From: VRUE01 sp963805455
Lineage (GTDB): Bacteria; Actinomycetota; Thermoleophilia; Solirubrobacterales; 70-9
Length of the DNA stretch: 64,000 nt
NCBI GenBank assembly: GCA_963805455.1
Contig: CAWDUJ010000002.1
Location: 186,001 to 250,000 of the forward strand
Direction: 5' to 3'
Shown here piece by piece: positions 8,998 through 17,369 of the stretch (its first letter is position 1; each line of letters begins with the position of its first letter). The notes under the pieces were generated by a model. It was not told the origin of the DNA. It searched no databases and saw nothing but the letters and a program-made list of their open reading frames with translations. The translations under genes were made by a program, and so were the position numbers.

Positions 8998-9041
8998 TCG
9001 GGGGAGGTCGGATTTGAACCGGCGACCGCTCAACCCCCAGC
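8998..9041 (-). repeat. tRNA-Pro 3'-end remnant, leftmost att-like copy
   Basis: Minus-strand sequence matches the T-arm and 3' end of the tRNA-Pro at 14299-14372 (GGTTCAAATCC then ACCTCCCCCGA) with several substitutions; there is no 5' half. The resemblance to the copy at 10404 continues for about 120 bases beyond the tRNA part, ending in a degenerate GGTACC-type element near 9150. This is what a displaced attachment site from an old tRNA-targeting element would look like. The 8944-9195 stretch contains nothing else I can support. Confidence 0.6.
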
Positions 9042-9195
9042 CGCAGGACACTCGTGCCTTATGCGTCCCACCCCGCCCCTGACATCCCATCTGTCCCGCG
9101 CTGTGGAACATCCGGACACATCGGACGATGCGTCCGGTAGCAAGGTGGTATTACGCAAGAGGCACGGGGCAGATCTGGACTCGGCCGCGTGAGCG

Positions 9196-9568
9196 TCAGA
9201 GCGCCGGCGGCGGAGCGCCCATCCCGACGAAGCTGTCCGCGACATCGCCAAAGAGCTGGCGCATCGTTTCGCGAGCCTGGTCGTTGTCGATCGTCGCGTA
9301 GGCCCAGCTTGCTCGGGTCCTGCTGGTCGTACCAGACCGGATACCGGTCGCCCTGGCGCGGAATTTCGACCCGAGGGACCGTGGTCGTCTTGCTCGCGTC
9401 GAACGCAGGGCTCCCATCCAGCGGCTCGACGCGGAAGGTCATCTTGACGCGGGGGTTGTCGTTGACCGTCATGCCGGTGTCCTTGACCGAGATCAGCGTG
9501 CCGGCGCCTTTGGCGCCAGTTTCGAACAGCTCGGCGGCCTTCTTCTTCTTGCTCTTGAAGATCCCCAT
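9196..9568 (-). pseudogene. small cytoplasmic protein gene with one frameshift
   Basis: Starts at ATG 9568 with MGIFKSKKKKAAELFETGAK and a beta-rich domain (GTLISVKDTGMTVNDN, PRVKMTFRVEP, YPVWYDQQDP) resembling small actinobacterial proteins of unknown function. At about 9301-9308 one extra base breaks the frame: the continuation WAYATIDNDQARETMRQLFG, ending at 9196, lies in the next frame. Restored length is about 123 residues. The clean join suggests a recent indel or a sequence error. Confidence 0.55.
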
Positions 9569-9793
9569 GAACTCGCTCCTCTCGTTCGGACGCCCGTCCG
9601 GGAGCAGCCTAACGCTATCCGGGCGATGGAGCGCGAGTCCTACGAGGAGAGTCTGGCCCGGCGCGGGTCGGGAGGGGGCTGCGAAGAAGAAGCGAGTTGG
9701 AAGGGTTGAGCCCGGGACAATCGCACTACCGTCGTTCAGGAGCTGGTAGCTGACTATTCCTGTTTCGGCGACGCTCCTCGCCCACCGGTTGAG

Positions 9794-10300
9794 CTAGACG
9801 GCGGTCTCGCGGTCGGCATCTTCGACTCCGTGCCGGGGGAAGGGCGGTTTGCAGCCGACCGGATAGCGCTGGAGGTAGTCCTGAAGTTCAACCTCCACCT
9901 CCCAGAAGCGACCGGCCTCGCTGACCTTGGTCACGGTCTTTCCGAGCCAGTAACCCGAGGCGTCGACGTCGCGGATCGTCTCTTCGGCCACCTGGCGCTG
10001 CTCGTCGCTCGTGCAGAAGATCTCCGAGCGGTAGATGGAGCCGATGAGACCTTCATCGAGATCAGGTCGGTGGGCCAGGAAGAAGTACTCGAGCAGGTCC
10101 CGGTAGGAGAGCCGCTCCGGGTCGAAGACGACCTCGACCGCCTCGGCATGACCCCTGGGGCTCTGCTCGGTCGGGTTCTCGCCCTCGCCGCCGGTCCATC
10201 CCACGCGGGTGGAGACGACCCCGTCCGGGTGGCGCAGCAGTTGCTGCATGATCGCGAAGCAGCCTCCCGCGAGGATTGTGGTCTCGGTGTTGTCGCTCAT
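9794..10300 (-). CDS. msrA: peptide methionine sulfoxide reductase MsrA-like, with altered active-site motif
   Basis: 168 residues from ATG 10300, preceded by GGAGAAAGG. MsrA features are present: GGCF at residues 12-15, GHAEAVEVVFDPERLSYRDLLEYFF, YRSEIF, and the C-terminal QDYLQRYP. The enzyme reduces methionine-S-sulfoxide using the Cys14 nucleophile. The residue after GCF is Ala (GCFA) where nearly all MsrA have Trp (GCFW), and the usual NDVGTQYRS loop reads EGLIGSIYRS. Either a divergent active enzyme or one with changed specificity. It lies inside the tRNA-Pro accessory strip. Confidence 0.82.
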   Translation of the reverse strand: MSDNTETTILAGGCFAIMQQLLRHPDGVVSTRVGWTGGEGENPTEQSPRGHAEAVEVVFDPERLSYRDLLEYFFLAHRPDLDEGLIGSIYRSEIFCTSDEQRQVAEETIRDVDASGYWLGKTVTKVSEAGRFWEVEVELQDYLQRYPVGCKPPFPRHGVEDADRETAV

Positions 10301-10403
10301 GCCTTTCTCCTTCCGTGCGAGCTTGCTGAGGCTAATCCCGGAAGACACGGCGATCAACGTACCTTCCGGCCGGAGGGGACGAGGCTTCTTAGCCCTGAAT
10401 CAG

Positions 10404-10447
10404 TCGGGGAGACAGGATTTGAACCTGCGACCGCTCGGCCCCCAGCC
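10404..10447 (-). repeat. tRNA-Pro 3'-end remnant, exact 44-bp copy
   Basis: These 44 bases are identical to 14299-14342, the 3' half of the intact tRNA-Pro from the discriminator base to the anticodon loop, in the same orientation. Beyond them the sequence differs. About 90 bases further on, GGTACC-AAACT-GGTACC occurs at 10540-10556. A direct repeat of a tRNA 3' end is the standard product of site-specific integration, so this is an att-like site. Confidence 0.8.
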
Positions 10448-10566
10448 GCAGGACGCGGCTGCCATATGCGTCCCGGAGCGTCCCATGCGTCCCATCGGTC
10501 CCCGGCTCGGGACGCATCGGAAATAAAGCACGATGCGTCCGGTACCAAACTGGTACCACGCCAGCG

Positions 10567-11183
10567 CTAAAAGAGATCGCCAACCGCGTTGACAGCGGCG
10601 CTGCCGAGGATGACCTCCACCACTATTCCCACAACGCCGACCACGATCCCCGCCGCCGCCACGACGGAGTCTTCCAGCAGCACCCCGAGCGATAGAAGCA
10701 CCACCCCAAGCGCCGGCAGGGTATCCAGTCCCGAGAACGGGGGGGCGAGGAAGGCGCCCAGTGTGCCGGCGATGACGAGCGCTCCGAAGACGATGTTGCT
10801 GAGTCGGCGTCCGAACAGGAACCGCAGGCGCGGCCGCGAGACTCGCTCCAACCGGCGCACCAGCCTCAGCAGCGCGCTGAGAAAGCGTTCCTGCTTTGCC
10901 CCGCGACCTCGATGCCGCGCCACCGGCGGGGCAGCCAGATGCGCTCGCGGCCCGCGATGAGCTGCAGCGCGACGAGGATCGCCACAACCTCGAGGACGTG
11001 CGTGGCGCCGCCGGTCGGCAGCGGCAGGGAGGGGACGCCGAGCAGAAGCACGAATACGATCGCGAAGCCCTTCTTCCCGAACAGGTCGACGAGCCCCGCG
11101 AGCGTCTTGTCGGCGTCGCTCTTCAGCCAGCCATCCAGCTCATCACTGAAGCGGGTCGGGTTCGCATCCCAAGCGTCACTCAT
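10567..11183 (-). pseudogene. ExoD-family membrane protein gene with one frameshift
   Basis: ATG at 11183 gives DELDGWLKSDADKTLAGLVDLFGKKGFAIVFVLLLGVPSLPLPTGG (shown in pieces in the family as the ExoD N-terminus), then AILVALQLIAGRERIWLPRR. Near 10905-10920 the frame breaks; ERFLSALLRLVRRLERVSRP and two further hydrophobic helices continue in the neighbouring frame to 10567. The order and residues match the exopolysaccharide synthesis ExoD family (about 200 residues), small multi-pass proteins whose biochemical role is unclear. One base restores the whole gene. Confidence 0.6.
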
Positions 11184-11580
11184 GCTCAGCACTGCTCCCT
11201 CTGGCGCAGAGGAGCGGCTGCGGTCGCACCCACCCGCGCCCAGGTTCTGGAACTGGCGGGTCTGCTTGGCGAAGCAATGCCCTGGGAGGCAAAGAGGTTC
11301 ATCGCCCTTTTGTCTTGCACCGACCAGCCGGCGGCGCCGAGCGGTTCGCGTCACCCCCGAAATTCATGTCGCCCAGGCTACCTGCGCGCGCTCGACGACC
11401 TTAGAAGAAGCAACCAAAATGCAGATCTCAAGATGCGGCTAGCGGGTACCAAGCGTGGTACCAAAAGGATCACAAGACCGAGAGCGGCGGCGATGCCACT
11501 ATGCCGCCTCTTAGCGGGCTCCCTGTGGATCGGGGAGGCCGGATTTGAAGCGGCGACCGCTCGGCCTGAAAGCCCTCGCT
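11184..11580. other. 397-bp non-coding stretch with a decayed att-like site
   Basis: No credible gene. At 11449-11472 there are two GGTACC sites seven bases apart (GGTACC-AAGCGT-GGTACC), like the pair at 10540. At 11530-11567, minus strand, a third tRNA-Pro 3'-end fragment appears with substitutions (GCTTCAAATCCGGCCTCCCCGA). Its place between ExoD and the cupin gene suggests a junction between two former insertions. Confidence 0.5.
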
Positions 11581-11964
11581 CTAGACGTCGTGTTCGGCGG
11601 CTTTCTCGCGAGCCTCGCCCTTCTCCTCGAGTGTCATCGCGCCGGGATGGCCGTCTCCCGGCCAGGGGCTGAGGATCAGTAGCAGGCGGGAGTCGGATCG
11701 CGCCGCGACGGTATGGCGCTCGCCCGGCTGGAACTCGAAAAGGTGACCCGGTCCTCCCGACACGCTTTCACCGCTTGGCATGGAGGTGTCGACCTCTCCT
11801 TCGATGACGATGACTCGCGCCCGCTCGTGGACCTCGTGCTCCTGCAGTTCCTCCCCGGCTGGGAGGTGCAGCAGGATCATCCGCGCATCCTTGCCCGAGG
11901 AAAGGATCTCCGGTTCGTGCGGTTCGACCCCGACCGTTCTCAAGTTCCAACTCTGCATCTCCAC
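11581..11964 (-). CDS. cupin-domain protein
   Basis: 127 residues with GAAGGAG upstream of the ATG. A single-domain cupin: LPAGEELQEHEVHERARVIVIEGEV contains a first motif with His and Glu residues in roughly the right places (HEVHERA), and PGHLFEFQPGERHTVAA the second with its His. Such proteins are metal-binding dioxygenase-like or sugar-binding barrels, or sensors. Its product is probably cytoplasmic. It sits alone between two att-like fragments; no substrate can be named. Confidence 0.78.
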   Translation of the reverse strand: MEMQSWNLRTVGVEPHEPEILSSGKDARMILLHLPAGEELQEHEVHERARVIVIEGEVDTSMPSGESVSGGPGHLFEFQPGERHTVAARSDSRLLLILSPWPGDGHPGAMTLEEKGEAREKAAEHDV

Positions 11965-12185
11965 GCTCCTTCGTCATGAGCTGACTCTTGCGGGAATTAT
12001 CCACGCGGGTGGCAGACTGCGAATGGGAGTCCGAGATGGGACGCGACGAGGCCCCCGCCATCCGGGGAAGCCGCAGAAAGATCAGGGTGCGCCGCCGATG
12101 ACGATGCTCGGGCGAGGACCCGAAAACCCCGCCCCCGAAGCGAGCGAAGGTGCAGGAGCCGGCCGGTTACTCCCAGGGATTTGGG

Positions 12186-13562
12186 CTAGGCAACTTGCGC
12201 ACGGTTGCGGGGAAGTCCAGCTCGTCTGTTGGCGTCGCTCGTCCGGGGTCTGAGAGTGACGCGCCCGCCGCGAGCCGGCACGATGAAGACGTTGCGGTGC
12301 GCGACCCGCTCCGAGCGTCGCCGAGTTGGTTCGATGCGGGCGTGGCGCAGAATTGTCCTGAGCACGATTCGGGCCTCAGCCATAGCGAAGGCAGCGCCGA
12401 TACATCGTCTTGGCCCGCCGCCGAAGGGGATCCAGGTATAGGTGCCGGCGCGGGTGTTGAGGAAACGCTCTGGTCGGAAGCTGAGCGGGTCGGGGTAAAG
12501 CTCGGGACGACGGTGCACGAGCGTGATGTAAGGAACGACCATGGTGCCGCTCGGGATGGTGAACCCCGGTAGCTCGAACGGCTCGGCTGCGAGCCGTGCA
12601 GTTAGCGGGAAGGCCGGGCGCAAACGCATTGCCTCCTTGATGACCGCGTCAAGGTATTCGTCGTCCCCCTCCAACGCGGCGCTTTCAAGGCGCGAGAGCG
12701 CCTCAGGGGAGCGACAGACGCGCTCGAGCACCCAGGTCAGGGTGGAGGCGGTGGTGTCGTGGCCACCAAGCAGAAGAGTCCGCATCGCATCGCAGATCTC
12801 GTTGTCGCTCATCAGCTGACCTTGCTCGTCGGGTATGCGCAGGAACATTCCGAGGACGTCTTCGCCGTCGAGTTCTTCCTCTCTGCGGCGCTGGGCGACC
12901 TCTTCCATCACGATCGCGTCGACCGCGGTGATTGCGCGGCTCATTCGAGGAAAAGGCCTGTCCCATCCGTTCTCGCGGCTGGTCGCGATCATCGTCTGAA
13001 TGAAGAAGCGCCGCGAGTGGCCCTCGCGCAGCAGCTCAAGCGTCGCTGAGCGCAGCCGCTCAACGCGAGCGGGGTCCGTGACCCCGAACACGGTGGCCAT
13101 CATCACCTCAAGAGTGATCCCCTCAATATGTGGCTCAGCGGGGGTGGGGCGGCCATGGGGCCAGCGTGCGAGGGCCTCCTCGGCCTTGCGCTCGATGGTC
13201 TCCTGATAGCCGGGGAGCGCGCGTCCATGGAACGGCGGGAGCTGCTTTCGCCGCATGCGCATGTGCTCGGGGCCATCGAGGTTCGTAAGTCCTGTCGGGC
13301 CGAGGACGAGATGGTGCGCCGAGGCCTTGGCCAGAGCGGCTCCTAGGCGAAGCACGTTGGTGTCGGCGGTGAAGACGCATTTGATGTCCTCGGGGTCGGT
13401 CAGGCACAGCCACGGTCCGGTCGCCGCCGGCATCGGGACCAGGAAGCGGTCACCGAGGCGCTGACAACTGCGCGCAAACCGCTCTGGGGCGAGCCAGTAC
13501 TGAGCGGCGTTCACAACTGCGGGGCGTTGCAATCGGGGCAGATCGACGAGCGAGTTATCCAT
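12186..13562 (-). CDS. cytochrome P450
   Basis: 458 residues from ATG 13562 (an in-frame start at 13619 would run into the regulator gene). All landmarks are present: I-helix LLLGGHDTTAST for oxygen activation, ExxR as EAMR, the PERF region, and the heme loop FGGGPRRCIGAAFAMAE with its Cys ligand. Sequence is of the bacterial class I group related to CYP110/CYP102-like families, hydroxylating unknown, probably hydrophobic substrates with external ferredoxin partners; none is encoded nearby. Divergent from a TetR gene 47 bp away, which probably controls it. Cargo of the tRNA-Pro strip. Confidence 0.93.
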   Translation of the reverse strand: MDNSLVDLPRLQRPAVVNAAQYWLAPERFARSCQRLGDRFLVPMPAATGPWLCLTDPEDIKCVFTADTNVLRLGAALAKASAHHLVLGPTGLTNLDGPEHMRMRRKQLPPFHGRALPGYQETIERKAEEALARWPHGRPTPAEPHIEGITLEVMMATVFGVTDPARVERLRSATLELLREGHSRRFFIQTMIATSRENGWDRPFPRMSRAITAVDAIVMEEVAQRRREEELDGEDVLGMFLRIPDEQGQLMSDNEICDAMRTLLLGGHDTTASTLTWVLERVCRSPEALSRLESAALEGDDEYLDAVIKEAMRLRPAFPLTARLAAEPFELPGFTIPSGTMVVPYITLVHRRPELYPDPLSFRPERFLNTRAGTYTWIPFGGGPRRCIGAAFAMAEARIVLRTILRHARIEPTRRRSERVAHRNVFIVPARGGRVTLRPRTSDANRRAGLPRNRAQVA

Positions 13563-13609
13563 GGACTCTCTCTTTGTTACTTTGTGAGAATGGAGTATCA
13601 TAGTATCCG
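13563..13609. promoter_or_regulatory. shared P450/TetR promoter region with candidate operator
   Basis: The 47 bp between the divergent genes are much richer in A/T than the surroundings. At 13590-13606 the motif GTATC-ATA-GTATC occurs, flanked by GGA and TCC, forming a direct repeat inside a partial dyad, of the size TetR dimers bind. Operator function is inferred from position only. Confidence 0.4.
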
Positions 13610-14137
13610 ATGCCGCCAATAGCTGAAGCTCTCGCAGCGGCCCCTCCGTTGGGCGAGGACGCGGTCTTCGACCAAGTCGCGGCCGCGGCGCTTGAGGAGT
13701 TCGCTGAGCACGGGATTCGCCGCACCTCCATGGAAGACGTCGCGCGCCGCGCCAACGTCTCCCGAATGACCGTCTTTCGGCGCTTTGAGAGCAAGCAGGG
13801 CCTCGTCGACGTTGTCATCGCACGCGAGGTGCGCCGCGGCATGGAAGAGCTTGACCTGCTGTGGGAAGGCGCCGAGACGTTGGAGGACCCACTCGTCGAA
13901 GGGTTCGCCTTCGCCGGGCGCTACGTGCGCGATCACCCGCTGTTCGACGGAATCTTGCGGCGTGAACCTGAGGTCCTACTGCCACCGCTCACAATCGAGG
14001 GCGGGCCCGTGCTCGGTCTTTACCGGTCACTGATCGCGCATCGACTTCAGGCTGAAGTTGATGCGGGTCGCGCTGTGACATCAGACGTAGATGGCGTCGC
14101 TGAAGTGGTCGCTCGCCTCGCAATCTCGTGCTGCTAA
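13610..14137 (+). CDS. TetR/AcrR-family transcriptional regulator, C-terminus possibly frameshifted
   Basis: 175 residues. The N-terminal HTH is typical: FDQVAAAALEEFAEHGIRRTSMEDVARRANVSRMTVFRRFESKQGLVDVV (read in segments), with ligand-binding helices after it. It ends abruptly at AISCC; in the next frame the expected tail VLLTRDGDITLDDSDS runs to a TAG at 14178, so one base is probably missing near 14127. It likely represses the divergent P450 gene and is released by that enzyme's substrate or a related molecule. Confidence 0.88.
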   Translation: MPPIAEALAAAPPLGEDAVFDQVAAAALEEFAEHGIRRTSMEDVARRANVSRMTVFRRFESKQGLVDVVIAREVRRGMEELDLLWEGAETLEDPLVEGFAFAGRYVRDHPLFDGILRREPEVLLPPLTIEGGPVLGLYRSLIAHRLQAEVDAGRAVTSDVDGVAEVVARLAISCC

Positions 14138-14298
14138 CGCGGGACGGGGATATCACTCTCGACGATTCGGACTCGTAGTCCGGCTGGTCAACCTCGCGCT
14201 GCTCCCAATGTTGCAAGTGCAGCACGACGAGCGCGATTCCAGCGTCTCAAAGCAGACCTGAAGTGGAAACCCGCCCTCCAATGGCGGGCCTTCGCTTA

Positions 14299-14372
14299 TC
14301 GGGGAGACAGGATTTGAACCTGCGACCGCTCGGCCCCCAGCCCAGTGCGCTACCAGACTGCGCCACTCCCCG
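14299..14372 (-). tRNA. tRNA-Pro (anticodon GGG)
   Basis: 74 nt. Acceptor CGGGGAG pairs with CTCCCCG, discriminator A; D-arm GCGC-AGTCTGGTA-GCGC; anticodon loop CTGGGGG gives GGG; T-arm GCAGG-TTCAAAT-CCTGT. The anticodon stem CTGGG/CCGAG has one G-G mismatch in the middle, where CTCGG would pair fully. Its 3' half is repeated at 10404, 11530 and 8998, making it the probable integration target for the strip on its left. Confidence 0.9.
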
Positions 14373-14436
14373 TGGCTGGCCACATTCTGACGCATCCGGA
14401 ATCGAGAGACGGGCCTCCCGCAAAACTGTCTCGCGC

Positions 14437-14507
14437 GCGGTGGTAGCTCAACGGTAGAGCCTCGCCCTTCCAAGGCGATGATGCGGGTTCGATTCCCGTC
14501 CGCCGCT
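14437..14507 (+). tRNA. tRNA-Gly (anticodon TCC)
   Basis: 71 nt without CCA. Acceptor GCGGTGG/CCGCCGC, D-arm GCTC-AACGGTA-GAGC, anticodon arm TCGCC-CTTCCAA-GGCGA giving TCC, T-arm with GGTTCGATTCC. Divergent from tRNA-Pro, 64 bp away, and immediately upstream of the beta-propeller lipoprotein gene. Confidence 0.95.
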
Positions 14508-14543
14508 CTCCCTCGCCGGGTCGGCTTTAGAAGGGGGAGCGCG

Positions 14544-15791
14544 ATGCCGATGCGGGTGGAGGTGGGTCGGATGAGGCTGCGAACAGGTCTTTTGCTCGCG
14601 TGGCTGGTGCTCGTGCTCGGCCTAGTGGCCGGTTGCGGCTCAGATCAGGAGACCGGCGGGAGCCCGAAGGCTGCGGGCAGCGGCGGGCAGCAGCTGGTCG
14701 ACTGGCCGACCTTCGGCCGGGTGCCGGAGCGGACCCAGTACCTGCCGACCGACAGGCGCGAGCTCGACCCGCCCCTGCGCGAAGACTGGTCGATCGACAC
14801 CCATGGCCTGATCGAGTTTCCGCCGGCCGTCGCCGACGGCGTCGCCTACGTCGTCAACAAGTTCGGGAACCTGCACGCGGTCTCCCTCGATGACCACAAG
14901 ACCCTCTGGAAACGGGAACGCGATCCGAAGAACAAAGGCAAGCCGACCGACGTCACCGCCCCCGCCTACTACAAAGGCCTGCTCTACATCGCCTTCATCG
15001 ACGGCGAACTGGTCGCCCTCAATGCGAAGACCGGGGCGACCGAATGGAAGCGCAATCTCAACGCCCATCTCGAATCCTCGCCGATGACCACCGACGGGAC
15101 CCTCTTCATCGGCACCGACACGCACGAGCTCCTGGCGCTGAGCGCCGCCGACGGCAGGACGCGGTGGCGATTCGAAGTGCCGGGGGCGATCAAAGCCAGC
15201 CCGAGCCACAACGACGGGCGCGTCTTCGTCGCCGACTACGAGGGCTCGATGTACGCGCTGGACGCCGAGACCGGCAAGCCGATCTGGCGCACGAATACGA
15301 CGAAGGTCAAGCCCTTCGGCAGGGGCGGTTTCTACTCCTCACCGGCGATCGACTTCGGCCGCGTCTACGCCGCCCGTGACGACGGCACGGTCTATGCCTT
15401 CGACGAAAGGACCGGCAAGGTCGAGTGGTACTTCCCGACCCACAACTTCGTCTACGGCTCCCCCGCCGTCGCCAAGGTTCCCGGCACCCCCGCGACCGTC
15501 TACATCGGCTCCTATGACGAGCATCTCTACGCCCTCGACGCGCTCAGTGGCAAGCAATTTTGGAAATACGACGTAGGCGGCCCGATTCCAGGAACCTCGA
15601 CGGTGATCGGGAACACCGTCTACACGACCAGCTTCAAGACCCGCGAAGCGGTCGGCATCGACGTCCACACGCACAAGAAGACCTTCAGCCTCGACCAGGC
15701 CGGCTACACGCCGATCGTCTCCGACGGCCAGCACCTGTATCTGATCGGCTACTTCGATCTGATCGGGCTGGAACCGAAGCGGCCGAACTAG
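14544..15791 (+). CDS. PQQ-type beta-propeller lipoprotein
   Basis: 415 residues from ATG 14544, which follows AGAAGGGGGAG. A lipoprotein signal ends in LVAGC (Cys31). The mature part has seven or so PQQ-repeat blades with recurring AxDxxTGxxxW motifs (ALNAKTGATEWKR, ALDAETGKPIWRT, AFDERTGKVEWYF, ALDALSGKQFWKY). Such propellers are outer-surface binding scaffolds (BamB-like) or quinoprotein dehydrogenases; the catalytic residues and PQQ ligands of dehydrogenases are not evident. Convergent with the carboxylase gene, one base apart. Confidence 0.85.
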   Translation: MPMRVEVGRMRLRTGLLLAWLVLVLGLVAGCGSDQETGGSPKAAGSGGQQLVDWPTFGRVPERTQYLPTDRRELDPPLREDWSIDTHGLIEFPPAVADGVAYVVNKFGNLHAVSLDDHKTLWKRERDPKNKGKPTDVTAPAYYKGLLYIAFIDGELVALNAKTGATEWKRNLNAHLESSPMTTDGTLFIGTDTHELLALSAADGRTRWRFEVPGAIKASPSHNDGRVFVADYEGSMYALDAETGKPIWRTNTTKVKPFGRGGFYSSPAIDFGRVYAARDDGTVYAFDERTGKVEWYFPTHNFVYGSPAVAKVPGTPATVYIGSYDEHLYALDALSGKQFWKYDVGGPIPGTSTVIGNTVYTTSFKTREAVGIDVHTHKKTFSLDQAGYTPIVSDGQHLYLIGYFDLIGLEPKRPN

Positions 15792-17369
15792 TCACCAGGT
15801 GTCGATGAAGCGTCCCCTTGGCTCAGCCGGCGGCGCGTGGGCGGCGGCGGCGGCCAGCGTCGCGGCGATCAGCGGGCGGGTCTCGGCCGGGTCGATGACG
15901 TCGTCGAGCTCAAAAAGGGTCGCGGCGTTGAGGGCTCGTGCGTTCTGCTCCGCCGCCGCGGTCAGGTCGCGGACCCGCTTCTCGCGCTCCGCCTCGTCGG
16001 CAATTGCCTCGAGGTCCTTGCGCATTGCCAGCCGGACCGCCCCTTCGAGGCCCATCGGGCCGAGGTGGGCCGAGGGCCAGGCCACGGTAAGCAGCGGCTC
16101 GTGGAGGCTGCCGCCGACCATCGCCTGGGCGCCGAGCCCGTAGCCGCGGCGGAGCACGACCGCGATCAGCGGCACCCGGATCGCCGCGCCCGCGACGAGC
16201 AGGCGCGAGGCGTGGCGAACAAGCCCGGTCGCCTCGGCGTCCTCGCCGACCATGAACCCCGGCGTGTCGACGAGCGAGATCACCGGCAGCCCGAAGGCGT
16301 CGCAGAGCTGAATCAGGCGCGCCGCCTTGTCGGAGGCGTCGCTGGTGACGGCGCCCGCCATGTGGCGGGTGTCGTTGGCGATTACCCCGACCGGGCGGCC
16401 CTCGATCCGCGCCAGCGCGGTCACCATCTCGGGGGCGAAGCGAGGCCGCAGGAACGTCACCGAGCCCTCGTCGGCGAGCGTCTCGATGATCGGCACGACC
16501 GGATAGGCGCGCCGCTCGCGCTCGGGGACGAGCTCGCGCAGAACCGATTGGTCCGGCTCGGTTCCCGCCGGCGTCGTGCCCTGGAAGTAGCCGATCAGCG
16601 TCTTCGCGACCGCGGTCGCCTCGGCCTCGTCGGCGACCTCGACGTCGACGACGCCATTCGGTCCCTGTATCGAGAGCGGGCCGACATCGTCGGCGGCGAC
16701 GGTACCCAGCCCCCCGCCCTCGATCATCGCCGGGCCGCCCATTCCGAGCGAGGTGTTCTCGGTGGCGACGATCAGGTCGGCGCAGCCGGCGATCACCGCG
16801 TTGCCGGCGAAGCAGCGCCCGGCGACGACGGCGATCCGCGGCACCAGGCCCGAGAGCTTCGCCCAGAGTGCGAACGCCCGCGTGTCGAGGGCCGAGACGA
16901 CCGGATAGTCGGTGTCCCCCGGCCGCCCTCCCCCACCCTCGGCGAAGAACACCGTCGGCAGCCGCATCCGCTCGATCAGCTCGAACAGCCGGTCCTTCTT
17001 GCGGTGCCCGAGGGCGCCCTGGGTTCCGGCCAGCACCGTGTAGTCGTAGGTGAGGACCGCACCGGCGGCGGCATCTCCGAAGAGCTCGCCGTTGATCCGC
17101 GCTGTGCCGCCGATCAGGCCGTCGGCGGGGGTCTTTTCGATCAGATCCTGAACCTCGCGGCGGCCACGCTGGGCGGCGATCGCGAAGCGCCCATACTCGA
17201 CGAAGGAGCCCGGGTCGACGAGGTCCTCGATGTTCTCCCGCGCCGTCCGGCCCCCGGCCCTGTGGCGGCGCTCGACCGCCTCCGGCCGCGCCTCGTCCTC
17301 GCTCAGCAGGCGGCGCGCCCGCAGGGCCGCGAGGTCGTCTCGCTCTCCGTCCTCGCTCGTCCGCTCCAC
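15792..17369 (-). CDS. acyl-CoA carboxylase carboxyltransferase (beta) subunit
   Basis: 525 residues, two crotonase-fold halves of the carboxyl transferase family. The N-terminal half includes DPGSFVEYGRFA, AVLTYDYTVLAGTQG and AEGGGGRPGD; the C-terminal half has the oxyanion region DTPGFMVGEDAEATGLVRHASRLL and AQAMVGG. It transfers carboxyl from carboxybiotin to an acyl-CoA. No alpha or biotin-carrier subunit is adjacent, so it must pair with one elsewhere. Unusual features (GAVLTYDYTVLAGTQ, long N-terminus) resemble the stand-alone 'acetyl-CoA carboxylase carboxyltransferase-like' actinobacterial group. Substrate not determinable. Confidence 0.85.
   Translation of the reverse strand: MERTSEDGERDDLAALRARRLLSEDEARPEAVERRHRAGGRTARENIEDLVDPGSFVEYGRFAIAAQRGRREVQDLIEKTPADGLIGGTARINGELFGDAAAGAVLTYDYTVLAGTQGALGHRKKDRLFELIERMRLPTVFFAEGGGGRPGDTDYPVVSALDTRAFALWAKLSGLVPRIAVVAGRCFAGNAVIAGCADLIVATENTSLGMGGPAMIEGGGLGTVAADDVGPLSIQGPNGVVDVEVADEAEATAVAKTLIGYFQGTTPAGTEPDQSVLRELVPERERRAYPVVPIIETLADEGSVTFLRPRFAPEMVTALARIEGRPVGVIANDTRHMAGAVTSDASDKAARLIQLCDAFGLPVISLVDTPGFMVGEDAEATGLVRHASRLLVAGAAIRVPLIAVVLRRGYGLGAQAMVGGSLHEPLLTVAWPSAHLGPMGLEGAVRLAMRKDLEAIADEAEREKRVRDLTAAAEQNARALNAATLFELDDVIDPAETRPLIAATLAAAAAHAPPAEPRGRFIDTW

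Noticed and set aside
10354..10583. Short frames over the tRNA-Pro fragment with the peptide GRAVAGSNPVSPT
   Set aside because: This peptide is the translation of a tRNA 3' end and recurs at 14153-14473; it is a well-known artefact, not a gene.
8998..14372. An active prophage or ICE
   Set aside because: No integrase, relaxase, terminase, capsid or replication gene is visible; only att-like fragments and cargo remain.
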